NCBI RefSeq assembly: GCF_000282615.1
Contig: NZ_AKIY01000182.1
Location: 1-64,000 of the forward strand
DNA length: 64,000 nucleotides
Source of the DNA: Bradyrhizobium sp. YR681
GTDB lineage: Bacteria > Pseudomonadota > Alphaproteobacteria > Rhizobiales > Xanthobacteraceae
Reading direction: 5' to 3'
This document shows, piece after piece, positions 17,894 through 25,065 of this stretch (its first letter is position 1; the number at the start of each line of letters is the position of its first letter). The position numbers and the translations under genes are program-made. The notes under the pieces were generated by a model that saw only the letters and a program-made list of their open reading frames with translations, searched no databases and was not told the DNA's origin.

Positions 17894-18670
17894 ATGCCGC
17901 GGAAGCTGATCGATATTTCCGTGCCGCTCAGAAACGACGTGACGGCCGATCCACCGGGCAATCACCCGACGATCCACTACATCGATCACCAGCAGGACCT
18001 GCCGCGCATGCTGCAGTTTTTCAACGGCCTCAAAGCGCAGGATTTGCCTGACGGACAGGGCTGGGCCGTCGAGCAGGTCTCGCTGTCGACCCACAACGGC
18101 ACGCATCTCGATGCGCCCTGGCACTTCCATCCGACCATGAATCGCGGCGAGCGGTCATGGACGATCGACGAGGTGCCGCTGGAGTGGTGTTTTCAACCCG
18201 GCGTGAAGCTCGACTTCCGGCACCTCGCGGATGGTTATGTTGCCACCGCCGACGACGTCGAGAAGGAGCTGAAGCGGATCGGGCACACGCTGTCGCCGCT
18301 GGAGATCGTCGTCGTCAACACCAGCGCCGGCGCAAAGTTCGGCCAGGCGGATTACGTCAATTCCGGCTGCGGCATGGGCTATGAGGCCACCATGTACCTG
18401 CTCGGACGCGGCGTGCGGCTGGCCGGCACCGACGGCTGGAGCTGGGACGCGCCGTTCGTCTACACCGCCAGGAAATATGCAGAAACGAAAAATGCCGGCC
18501 TGATCTGGGAAGGTCACAAGGCGGGCCGGCACATCGGCTATTGCCATCTCGAGAAGCTGCACAATCTCGATCAATTGCCCTCGACCGGGTTCACGGTCTC
18601 ATGCTTTCCGGTGAAGATCGAGCGCGCCTCCGCAGGCTGGACCCGCGCCGTCGCAATCATCGACGACTAG
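17894..18670 (+). CDS. Cyclase family protein (kynurenine-formamidase-like metal hydrolase)
   Basis: A protein of about 258 residues of the KynB/cyclase family. The metal-binding motif HNGTHLDAPWHFHPT is at about residues 60-74, with a further conserved NTSAGAKFG and an acidic/aromatic GTDGWSWDAPF segment. Such enzymes hydrolyse amide or lactam bonds, e.g. N-formylkynurenine to kynurenine. The ATG at 17894 follows GAGGGA by six bases. It lies between a TRAP transporter and a Crp-type regulator and may act on the imported substrate. If it were a formamidase it would link to anthranilate, which a cluster about 17 kb away degrades, but this member is longer than typical KynB and that link is speculative. 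Confidence 0.8.
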   Translation: MPRKLIDISVPLRNDVTADPPGNHPTIHYIDHQQDLPRMLQFFNGLKAQDLPDGQGWAVEQVSLSTHNGTHLDAPWHFHPTMNRGERSWTIDEVPLEWCFQPGVKLDFRHLADGYVATADDVEKELKRIGHTLSPLEIVVVNTSAGAKFGQADYVNSGCGMGYEATMYLLGRGVRLAGTDGWSWDAPFVYTARKYAETKNAGLIWEGHKAGRHIGYCHLEKLHNLDQLPSTGFTVSCFPVKIERASAGWTRAVAIIDD

Positions 18671-18676
18671 ATCGTA

Positions 18677-19405
18677 TCACTCGCCGTCGAGGCCGCTCTC
18701 GGCGAGTTCGCGCAGCGCATCCGTATCCAGCACGACGATGGCGCCGTGCTCGAGGCGAACCCAGTTGCGACCGGCCCAGGCGCGCAATTGCTTGTTGATG
18801 CTCTCGCGCGTCATCCCCACCATCTCGCTGATCTCCTGCTGCGTGATGGCGAGAGTGCCGCTGCCGGAGTCGAACTTACGCTCCTCGGTGAGACCGAGCA
18901 GCGCGCTCGCGAGGCGGCCAGGCAGATTCTGCAGGATCACCTGCTCGACCTGCTGGCTGGTCCAGCGCAGCCGTGCGCAGAGGAGCTCGATGAACTTCAT
19001 CGCCAGCGCCGGCTGACTTTTTACGAACGGCAGGAAGTCGCGGCGGTCGATGATGTAGAGCTCGCAATTGGTGTTGGCGGTCGCATCCGCCGAACGCGGC
19101 GCACCATCGAGAACCGCAATCTCGCCAAAAATCTCTCCGGGACCGATCAGATTGAGAATGGCATTCCGTCCGTCGGGAGAAGAAGAGGATATCTTCACCG
19201 TCCCCGTGATCACCGCGAACAGATTGTTGCCGGGATCGCCCTTGGCGGCGATCGTCGCACCGCGCTTCACCGTGGTGTGCTTGGCATAGCGGCAGAGCTG
19301 GTCGAGAGCGTCCGGCTCCAGATCCGCGAAGATCGGATGCTTGCGCAGGACCGATAATTTATTACCCGCCGCTTGTCGGGGGTCGCCGGTCTTGTCCTGA
19401 GGCAC
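18677..19405 (-). CDS. Crp/Fnr-family transcriptional regulator (Crp-like, no cysteine cluster)
   Basis: A 242-residue regulator with a cyclic-nucleotide-binding-type beta-barrel (GEIFGEIAVLDGAPRSADATA at about 90-110, close to the cAMP phosphate pocket of Crp), a long helix, and a winged HTH (ITQQEISEMVGMTRESINKQLRAW). It lacks the N-terminal cysteines of FNR. The start is a GTG at 19405 with TAGGAG upstream. The HTH lacks the E-x2-SR of FNR-type readers (it has RESINK), so it should bind a Crp-type or different site. It ends six bases from the convergent cyclase gene. Confidence 0.88.
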   Translation of the reverse strand: MPQDKTGDPRQAAGNKLSVLRKHPIFADLEPDALDQLCRYAKHTTVKRGATIAAKGDPGNNLFAVITGTVKISSSSPDGRNAILNLIGPGEIFGEIAVLDGAPRSADATANTNCELYIIDRRDFLPFVKSQPALAMKFIELLCARLRWTSQQVEQVILQNLPGRLASALLGLTEERKFDSGSGTLAITQQEISEMVGMTRESINKQLRAWAGRNWVRLEHGAIVVLDTDALRELAESGLDGE

Positions 19406-19686
19406 GCCGCTGGGCTCCTAAGACTGCGAGGCACTGGAGTTCCTGCGTAGTCAGTGTTGCCCGGCTTTTCAACCGGAAAGCATGCATGTGTGCTTTTAGG
19501 CAAATGCGGCGAAAATGCTGCCGCCCGCCTGGAAGCCGGCATCCGAAGGATGCGTCGATGCGTCCCGGTCGATGCAGAGTTGCAGGCACCGCACGTCGCG
19601 ATTGCGTTGAGGCGCTGCCCAGCGGCGAGGAGCCGGCCGGCGAGCGTCGGCGGGTGCAGGTCAGATGAGGGTTCCGATCGGGAGCG
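19406..19686. other. Gene-free spacer upstream of the Crp-like regulator
   Basis: About 280 bases. Frames are open in places but rich in Arg/Pro/Ser and without good start sites. No FNR box or convincing terminator is seen. It must contain the promoter of the leftward Crp-like gene and the end of the small membrane protein transcript. Confidence 0.5.
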
Positions 19687-19815
19687 TCAGCGCCTGGAAT
19701 CCGAATCGAGCCGGCCTGCGCTGGTTTGTCGGTCTGCCCACGCCAAGGCGGCGGCGAAAGTGACAAAGATCGCAACGACGACGATGGTCATCAGCAATGC
19801 GTCAGCCGGCATCAT
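19687..19815 (-). CDS. Small single-span membrane protein with FNR-type promoter
   Basis: A 42-residue reading frame starting MMPADALLMTIVVVAIFVTF, with one strong transmembrane helix (about residues 7-28) and a short charged tail (ADRQTSAGRLDSDSRR). GGGAGGAG lies directly ahead of the double ATG. A perfect FNR consensus box TTGATCAGGATCAA is centred about 60 bases upstream, with an AT-rich possible -10 (AAATAAT) at the expected distance. It is too short for most gene callers. Single-span proteins of this kind often attach to respiratory oxidases or stress complexes; the function here is unknown. Confidence 0.6.
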   Translation of the reverse strand: MMPADALLMTIVVVAIFVTFAAALAWADRQTSAGRLDSDSRR

Positions 19816-19867
19816 GCTCCTCCCGGATTTGTTTGAGGGCATTATTTGTGGCCGGCGGCTGGCGTCA

Positions 19868-19881
19868 TTGATCAGGATCAA
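19868..19881 (-). promoter_or_regulatory. FNR/FixK box (perfect consensus)
   Basis: TTGATCAGGATCAA matches TTGAT-N4-ATCAA exactly. It lies 27 bases after the stop of the FNR-type regulator gene and upstream of the 42-residue membrane protein gene on the same strand. If it is centred near -41.5, the start point would fall near 19833, 18 bases before that gene. Confidence 0.75.
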
Positions 19882-19908
19882 AAATCCGAGAGCGTTGTGG
19901 AAAGCCAG

Positions 19909-20622
19909 TCAGGCGGCGGCCAGGGCCTCGACGCGTGCCGGGTCGAGCAGGCTGATGCCGCCGTGAATGATCTCGATCGTGCCGTGGCGTTCAAGCTTGG
20001 TGAAGGTGCGACTGACGGTTTCGATGGTCAGGCCGAGATAGTCGGCGATGTCCTGGCGGCTCATGGGAAGTGGAACCGTGTCGGACGGCCCCTTGAGCGC
20101 TAACAGTCGCTCGCGCCAGCCGAGCAGGAAGCTTGCGACCTTCTCGTCCGCCGAGCGGCGGCCGAGAAGGACCATATGGTCGCGGGCCTGACTCAACTCG
20201 CGAATGGCCAGCTCGTTGATCCGCCTGAGCAGTTGCGGACGATCCTCGATGAAACGGCCAAAAGGCGCCTTCGCAAACTGGCACACGGTCACCATGCCGA
20301 TTGCATCGGCCGAGAAATTGTGGCGGCCGGACAGATTCATCCCCAGGAAATCGCCGGGCAGGGCAAAGCCCACGATCTGCCGCCGGCCGTCGGGCAGCAG
20401 CTTGTACAGCCGCATCACGCCTTCGAGGACGTTGTAGAACGATGTGGTGATGTCCTCCTCGGAGAACACCGTCTCGCCCGAAGAAAAATGGACGCGGCGG
20501 CCAAGATGCTCGAATTCCCTGAGCTCGGCCGCATCCAGCGACGAACAGACCGCCGATCCGCGCACGGCACAATCGCTGCAAACATGCCCGTTCGGCTCAG
20601 TCGTGACCACGGAAGGCTTCAT
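19909..20622 (-). CDS. FNR-type oxygen-sensing regulator (FnrN/FixK1/AadR-like)
   Basis: A 237-residue Crp/Fnr regulator with the N-terminal cysteine set HVCSDCAVRGSAVC (residues 14-27) plus an internal Cys in VTVCQFAKAPF, the pattern that holds an oxygen-labile [4Fe-4S] cluster in FNR, FnrN and FixK1. The recognition helix reads DIADYLGLTIETVSRTFTKLE, with the E-xx-SR residues that read TTGAT half sites. Under low oxygen it should dimerise and bind TTGAT-N4-ATCAA boxes. Such boxes occur just downstream, in its own divergent promoter gap and at several promoters over the next 14 kb, making it the best local candidate for their regulator. A distant FixK2-type protein could also read them. Confidence 0.88.
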   Translation of the reverse strand: MKPSVVTTEPNGHVCSDCAVRGSAVCSSLDAAELREFEHLGRRVHFSSGETVFSEEDITTSFYNVLEGVMRLYKLLPDGRRQIVGFALPGDFLGMNLSGRHNFSADAIGMVTVCQFAKAPFGRFIEDRPQLLRRINELAIRELSQARDHMVLLGRRSADEKVASFLLGWRERLLALKGPSDTVPLPMSRQDIADYLGLTIETVSRTFTKLERHGTIEIIHGGISLLDPARVEALAAA

Positions 20623-20708
20623 CCACCGCTCCTAGCGTCTGCCCAGCTCCGCCCCCCGGCCGAGTCCGCCACGCGCGCTTGCATTTTACTGCGCCGTCAG
20701 AAACGCAA

Positions 20709-20722
20709 TTGACCCAGATCAA
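20709..20722 (+). promoter_or_regulatory. FNR/FixK box upstream of cytochrome c gene
   Basis: TTGACCCAGATCAA fits TTGAY-N4-RTCAA. It lies in the divergent gap between the FNR-type regulator and the cytochrome c gene. A -10-like TATCCT at 20744-20749 is at the right distance for a class II promoter toward the cytochrome gene, with a start point near 20757. It might also regulate the regulator's own gene. Confidence 0.75.
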
Positions 20723-20780
20723 TCCTGGCGGGCCTCTCCACCCTATCCTGCGCCGAAAGTTCGTCGGGACCCCGCCTTCC

Positions 20781-21098
20781 ATGTTTCAGCACGCGCTCCG
20801 CCAGGGCCTGATTGGCCTCTTCCTGATCACGCCTGCGCTGGCGGCCCCGACCGCCGAGCAACGCGGCAAGGCCTTTGCGCGGGCCAATTGCGCCCGCTGC
20901 CACGCAATCGACCGGGTTTCGAAGAGCCCTCTCAGCATTGCGCCACCGTTGCGCACGCTGCACAACCGTTATCCGATCGACAGCCTGGAGGAGGCACTGG
21001 CCGAAGGTATCTCGACCGGCCACGCCGACATGCCGACCTTCGAGCTCAATCCGGACCAGATCCACGACCTGCTGTCCTACCTGAAGACGCTGGAATAG
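20781..21098 (+). CDS. Small periplasmic c-type cytochrome
   Basis: A 105-residue protein with a signal peptide (MFQHALRQGLIGLFLITPAL, cut after ALA), a single heme-binding motif NCARCHAI at about residues 36-43, and a C-terminal methionine (HADMPTFEL) as the probable sixth iron ligand. This is a small class I cytochrome c that would shuttle electrons to an oxidase or reductase. Its upstream FNR box implies low-oxygen expression, as for cytochromes feeding cbb3 oxidase. It ends eight bases from the convergent MCE gene. Confidence 0.88.
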   Translation: MFQHALRQGLIGLFLITPALAAPTAEQRGKAFARANCARCHAIDRVSKSPLSIAPPLRTLHNRYPIDSLEEALAEGISTGHADMPTFELNPDQIHDLLSYLKTLE

Positions 21099-21105
21099 CC
21101 GGCCC

Positions 21106-22209
21106 TCACACCGCCTGCACGGTCCAGCCGATCAGCTCCCGGGCGATGCGGGCAAAGGCCGTGTCGAACGCTACGACGGCGGCGGCCGGCTCGACCTTGT
21201 CGAGCTTCTCGCTGCTCTCGACGAGGCGGGACGCGACGACTTTGCCGTTCTTGTCGACGATCCGCGCCGACAGTTCGATCTCGACCCTTGTCTCGCCGTC
21301 AGTGGCAATTCGAAAGCGCCTGATGTCGATCAGAAGCTGGTAGTCCGCCTGGCCGAGATCGCTGGTGCGCAGCGGTGCGTGGGCGATGTCGTAGTTCTCA
21401 AAGCTGTCGATCAGCCGCGCCTGCACCAGCTTTGGAATGCTGTCGGCCCAGAGGAAATCGGCAAAGCCCGGATTGTCCCCGCTGGGCGCGAACAGCATGC
21501 GCTGGGTCTGGAGCATCGCGACCGCGGTCGGCTCGGGGATGGCCAGCGACGCGGAGAGCGTCTTGCCGGCCGGTCCGAGATTCTGCGGCGTGCGCAGGTC
21601 GTAGGTGATCTTCTGCGCCGGCGTCCCGCCGCCGGTCATCTTCTCAAGCCCCGCCAGAATGCCGTCGATCTTGCCGGTGTTGCGCGCCAAACCATCGGAA
21701 AACGTCTTGAGATTGGCGATCGTGTCCTTCAGTGGGCCGGAATTGTCCTCCAGCACGGTGTCAACGCGCCTCAGCGCATCGCGCGCGGCCTGCGTCATGC
21801 TCTGGCCTGCACCGGCCTCGGCGATCAGAGTCAGCGGCTCGCCGGACTTGGCGACGATCATGCCGCCCTCCAACGTAACCACCGGCACGCCGGTCAGTCC
21901 CTGGAAATCGAGCCCGACCTTGGTGTCGGTGCGCACCGGCGTCGTCGCAGCAACGGAGATCGTGGCGTTGACAAATCGCGGATTGTCCGGCGCAAGGCCA
22001 AGCTGCGTCACCTCGCCGACGCGGATGCCGTTGAAGAGCACGCCGGCACCCACCAAGAGCCCCGGCACCGGGCCCTGGAATTGCACATGATAGTTCGTGC
22101 GCGGCCCGATGCCGCCGGTGTTGTTCAGCCAGTAGACGAAGCCGAACATCGCGAGGATCGCGGCCAGCACGAAGGTGCCGATCAGCACGTAGGGAGCGCG
22201 GGTTTCCAT
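21106..22209 (-). CDS. MCE/MlaD-domain protein fused to ABC-transport auxiliary lipoprotein-like domain
   Basis: A 367-residue protein anchored by one N-terminal helix (YVLIGTFVLAAILAMFGFVYW). The MCE/MlaD domain follows at about residues 38-120 (VQFQGPVPGLLVGAGVLFNGIRVGEV). A C-terminal region at about 205-360 (TYDLRTPQNL, RLIDSFENYDIA, YQLLIDIRRFRI) matches the ABC_trans_aux/PqiC-type lipoprotein fold. In many bacteria these are separate proteins. It is the periplasmic lipid-carrying component of an Mla-like system, three bases after the ATPase gene. Such systems move phospholipids between the inner and outer membranes. Confidence 0.85.
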   Translation of the reverse strand: METRAPYVLIGTFVLAAILAMFGFVYWLNNTGGIGPRTNYHVQFQGPVPGLLVGAGVLFNGIRVGEVTQLGLAPDNPRFVNATISVAATTPVRTDTKVGLDFQGLTGVPVVTLEGGMIVAKSGEPLTLIAEAGAGQSMTQAARDALRRVDTVLEDNSGPLKDTIANLKTFSDGLARNTGKIDGILAGLEKMTGGGTPAQKITYDLRTPQNLGPAGKTLSASLAIPEPTAVAMLQTQRMLFAPSGDNPGFADFLWADSIPKLVQARLIDSFENYDIAHAPLRTSDLGQADYQLLIDIRRFRIATDGETRVEIELSARIVDKNGKVVASRLVESSEKLDKVEPAAAVVAFDTAFARIARELIGWTVQAV

Positions 22210-22212
22210 GTC

Positions 22213-22986
22213 TTATCTCATCTCGTGTTGCAGCATCTGCGAGCGCTTGCCGTGGAAGTAGGCGCGCACCCAGGGATGCTCGGATTGCAGCAGTTCGCGC
22301 ATCGGGCCAATCGCGACGATCTTGCCGTCGGCAAGCGCGGCGACGCGGTCGCAGACCGTGGTCAGGCTTGCAAGGTCATGCGTGACCATGAACACGGTGA
22401 GGCCCAGGGTCTTTTGCAGGGTCCCGATCAGCGCATCGAAATCGCCGGCGGCGATCGGATCGAGGCCGGAGGTCGGCTCGTCCAGGAACAGGATCGGCGG
22501 ATCGAGCGCGAGCGCGCGCGCCAGCGCCACGCGCTTGGTCATGCCGCCGGACAGCTCGGCCGGATATTTGTCGGCATCCTGCGCGCGCAGCCCGACCATC
22601 TCGAGCTTGGCGATTGCGATCTCGTCCATCAGCTCCTGCGACAGCACCAGATTTTCGCGCAGCGGAAACTGGACGTTCTGGCGGACCGTCAGCGAGGAGA
22701 ACAGCGCGCCCTGCTGGAACAGGATGCCCCATGTCGTGGCCGCGCCTTGCGTGCGGCCGCCGATCTCGTGCCCCATGACCTCGATGGTGCCGCTTCGACG
22801 CGGGATCAGGCCGATGATGGTCCGCATCAGCACTGATTTCCCGCCGCCGGATGCCCCCACCAAGCCGAGGATCTCGCCCTTGCGGACATTGAGCGACAGC
22901 TGGTCGAGCACGGTCTGGCGGCCGAAGCCGACCACGAGGTCGCGGACGCGGATCGCGAACTCTTCTTGCGATTGCTCCATCGTCAC
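22213..22986 (-). CDS. MlaF-like ABC transporter ATP-binding protein
   Basis: A 257-residue ABC ATPase: Walker A GASGGGKSVLM, signature LSGGMTKRVALARALA, Walker B PILFLDEPTSGLDP and switch His in VTHDLASL. The TSGLDPIAAGDFDALI stretch is typical of the MlaF family. It overlaps the permease gene by four bases and powers that permease. Confidence 0.92.
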   Translation of the reverse strand: MTMEQSQEEFAIRVRDLVVGFGRQTVLDQLSLNVRKGEILGLVGASGGGKSVLMRTIIGLIPRRSGTIEVMGHEIGGRTQGAATTWGILFQQGALFSSLTVRQNVQFPLRENLVLSQELMDEIAIAKLEMVGLRAQDADKYPAELSGGMTKRVALARALALDPPILFLDEPTSGLDPIAAGDFDALIGTLQKTLGLTVFMVTHDLASLTTVCDRVAALADGKIVAIGPMRELLQSEHPWVRAYFHGKRSQMLQHEMR

Positions 22987-24119
22987 ATTCCGATCGAGGC
23001 GAAGAAGATCGCGAACAGGCCGTCGAGCACGATCACCAGGAAGATCGACTTCACCACCGACGTCGTGGTCTGCCGTCCCAGCGACTCGGCGCTGCCCTTG
23101 ACACGCAATCCCTCGCTACAGGCGACGATCCCGATTACCAGCGCCATGAACGGTGCTTTCAGGATGCCCACCTCGAAATGGGTGACGGAAATCGCCTCAT
23201 GCAGCCGCGCGATGTAGATTGCGGGCGCCATGCCGCCGTAGAATTGGGCGACCAGTCCTCCGCCATAGAGTGCGGCAATCGAGCCGATGAAGGCCAGGAT
23301 CGGCAGCGCGATGACCAGGGCTGCCACTCGCGGCAGAATCAACACGTGGACGGGGTCGAGCCCCATGGTCGAGAGCGCGTCGATTTCCTCGCGCATCTTC
23401 ATCGAGCCGAGCTCGGCCGTGTAGGCGCTTCCCGAACGTCCCGCGACCATGATGGCGACGATCAGAACGCCGAGCTCGCGCAGCACCAGGATGCCGACCA
23501 TGTCGACAGTGTACGACTCCGCGCCGAACCTGCGGAAATGGAAGAACCCCTGCTGGGCAATGATGGCGCCGATCAGGAAGGTGATCAGCACGACGATGGG
23601 GATCGCCTGCCAGCCGATGCGATAGAGCTGATAGACCAGCGACGTCAGCCGCAGCGACCGCGGCCGACGCAGCACGCCCCCCACCGCCATGAACAACGCG
23701 CCCAGCATTTGAAGAAAGATCGTGATGTCTTCACGTGCGCCGACTGTGGACTTACCGAGATCCCCGAGCCTGAGCAGAACCGGATTTGGCGCTGCTGCCG
23801 GCGCCGGCGTATGACGGTTAACCTGGCGCACTTCGTCCATCAGGCCGCTGAAATGATCGGCCACGCCGACGAATTCAGCCGACCTGCCTGACGAGGCGGC
23901 CCGGCGCGACAGTTTCTCCAGGACCCAGGCGCCGAGCGTGTCGAGCGCACTGACGCCCGACATGTCCAGCGTCACGGCCCTGGATCGATCGACATCAGCC
24001 CCGACTGAACGGGACAGCGTCTCGAGCGTCGTCACATTCGCTGCGGTCCAGGACCCTTCCGGGCGCAATTTCAGCACATCGCCGGATGGCGTTGTCAGCA
24101 ACAGCGGTTCGGAGTTCAC
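22983..24119 (-). CDS. MlaE-like ABC permease with N-terminal STAS domain
   Basis: A 378-residue protein. The first 110 residues form a STAS-like domain (VTLDMSGVSALDTLGAWVLEKL), comparable to MlaB but fused. The rest is the MlaE permease with five or so membrane helices (FLIGAIIAQQGFFHFRRFGAE, LGVLIVAIMVAGRSGSAYTAELGSMKMREEIDAL). It is the first gene of the mla operon, and an FNR-like box lies about 70 bases upstream. The fusion removes the need for a separate MlaB. No MlaA or MlaC is in the window. Confidence 0.9.
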   Translation of the reverse strand: MNSEPLLLTTPSGDVLKLRPEGSWTAANVTTLETLSRSVGADVDRSRAVTLDMSGVSALDTLGAWVLEKLSRRAASSGRSAEFVGVADHFSGLMDEVRQVNRHTPAPAAAPNPVLLRLGDLGKSTVGAREDITIFLQMLGALFMAVGGVLRRPRSLRLTSLVYQLYRIGWQAIPIVVLITFLIGAIIAQQGFFHFRRFGAESYTVDMVGILVLRELGVLIVAIMVAGRSGSAYTAELGSMKMREEIDALSTMGLDPVHVLILPRVAALVIALPILAFIGSIAALYGGGLVAQFYGGMAPAIYIARLHEAISVTHFEVGILKAPFMALVIGIVACSEGLRVKGSAESLGRQTTTSVVKSIFLVIVLDGLFAIFFASIGM

Positions 24120-24188
24120 GCTTCCACCTCATCGGGACAATTGGTCCCCATTCAGCCGCCAGTTCTAGGCCAGCATGTGGCGGCGGGA

Positions 24189-24202
24189 TTGACCTGTCTC
24201 AA
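24189..24202 (-). promoter_or_regulatory. FNR/FixK-like box toward the mla operon (one mismatch)
   Basis: TTGACCTGTCTCAA has one half site TTGAC and a second CTCAA that departs from RTCAA by one base. It lies 70 bases before the leftward mla operon and 23 bases from a second box serving the other strand. This paired layout recurs at the other divergent gaps of the block. Confidence 0.5.
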
Positions 24203-24224
24203 GAGCATGACCACGCCCGCCCCC

Positions 24225-24238
24225 TTGACGCAAATCAA
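24225..24238 (+). promoter_or_regulatory. FNR/FixK box upstream of the DUF883-like gene
   Basis: TTGACGCAAATCAA fits TTGAY-N4-RTCAA and is centred 63 bases ahead of the start at 24295. A TAGGTT sequence at 24261-24266 falls where a -10 element is expected; the same TAGGTT sits at the same distance from the box before the CBS-domain gene. Confidence 0.75.
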
Positions 24239-24294
24239 GCGCAATCGCGCCGGCGGACCTTAGGTTCGCTCTATTCAATGGAGAGATCAAATCC

Positions 24295-24570
24295 ATGTTT
24301 GACAGCGACAGGATGAGCGAAGAACTTCGGATCCTGAAGGTGGATGTCACGCGCCTGCTGAGCACGGCCGGCGAGGAGATGTTCGAGAGCTCGAAAGACC
24401 GTGCCGAGGCCCTGGCCGACCAGATCAAGGCCGCACTTGCCGAACTCGGCGAAACCGTCAGCGACGAGCAGGAGCAGCTTCAGGGCCTCATCGCGGAGCG
24501 TCCGATGACATCGCTTGCCTCCGCTTTCGCGCTCGGCGTCGTCGTCGGCTTCATGCTGAGGAGACACTAG
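24295..24570 (+). CDS. DUF883/ElaB-like membrane-anchored coiled-coil protein
   Basis: A 91-residue protein: a charged helical N-terminal part (ELRILKVDVTRLLSTAGEEM ... ALADQIKAALAEL), then ERPMTSLASAFALGVVVGFM, a short C-terminal membrane segment ending in RRH. This is the plan of the ElaB/YqjD (DUF883) family, C-tail-anchored proteins linked to stationary phase and stress. GAGAGATC lies ahead of the start. It is directly followed by the holin-like gene and has an FNR box upstream. Confidence 0.8.
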   Translation: MFDSDRMSEELRILKVDVTRLLSTAGEEMFESSKDRAEALADQIKAALAELGETVSDEQEQLQGLIAERPMTSLASAFALGVVVGFMLRRH

Positions 24571-25056
24571 GTGAATACGGAGAATGTCGTCAAACATCTG
24601 CGCGTGCTGTGGCGCACCGACAGGATCATCGCGGACATCAGGCTGCGCCATCTCCTGGTCGGCCTCGGCCTGCGCGCCTTCGCGGCCTTGATCGCGGCGT
24701 TCGGGCTTCTGATGCTGGAGCTGTCGGCCTATTTCGCGCTGGTCCAGATCTGGAGCGCCATCGCGGCGGCGGCCATTCTCGGCACGGTCAATTTCGCCAT
24801 CGCGGCAGTTCTCTTCGTCATCGCCGGCCGTGCTCCGTCCGGTCGCGACATCGAGCTCGCCAACGAAATTCACGGCGCATCCATCGAGGCCCTTCAGCTC
24901 GAGGCGCGCGCGCTCCAGGCCCAGGTGTCCGGCGCGGTGCATCATCCGCTAAGCACGGTTGTGCCGGTGCTGGTGCCGCTGATCGCGATCATCGCCAAGA
25001 GCCTGCGAAAATCGGTCAAGGAGAGCGCCGCCGCATCGACGGAATCGCGCTCCTAG
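24571..25056 (+). CDS. Phage-holin-family (YqjE-like) membrane protein
   Basis: A 161-residue protein with two central transmembrane helices (LRAFAALIAAFGLLMLELSAYF and AAAAILGTVNFAIAAVLFVIA) and a third hydrophobic stretch near the end (VVPVLVPLIAIIAKSL). It belongs to the 'phage holin family' or YqjE-like group that in many proteobacteria is paired with a DUF883 protein, as here. The GTG start directly abuts the previous stop. A role at the membrane under stress is likely, and lysis is not implied. Confidence 0.7.
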   Translation: MNTENVVKHLRVLWRTDRIIADIRLRHLLVGLGLRAFAALIAAFGLLMLELSAYFALVQIWSAIAAAAILGTVNFAIAAVLFVIAGRAPSGRDIELANEIHGASIEALQLEARALQAQVSGAVHHPLSTVVPVLVPLIAIIAKSLRKSVKESAAASTESRS

Positions 25057-25065
25057 CCGGCGGGC

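Noticed and set aside
17460-17909. Rightward frame between the TRAP operon and the cyclase gene
   Set aside because: No ribosome binding site, a Cys/Arg-rich composition without motif, and overlap with the cyclase start.
24571-25056. Phage lysis gene at the holin-family protein
   Set aside because: It is paired with a DUF883 protein as in the YqjD/YqjE arrangement, and no phage genes are near it. A chromosomal stress function is more likely.
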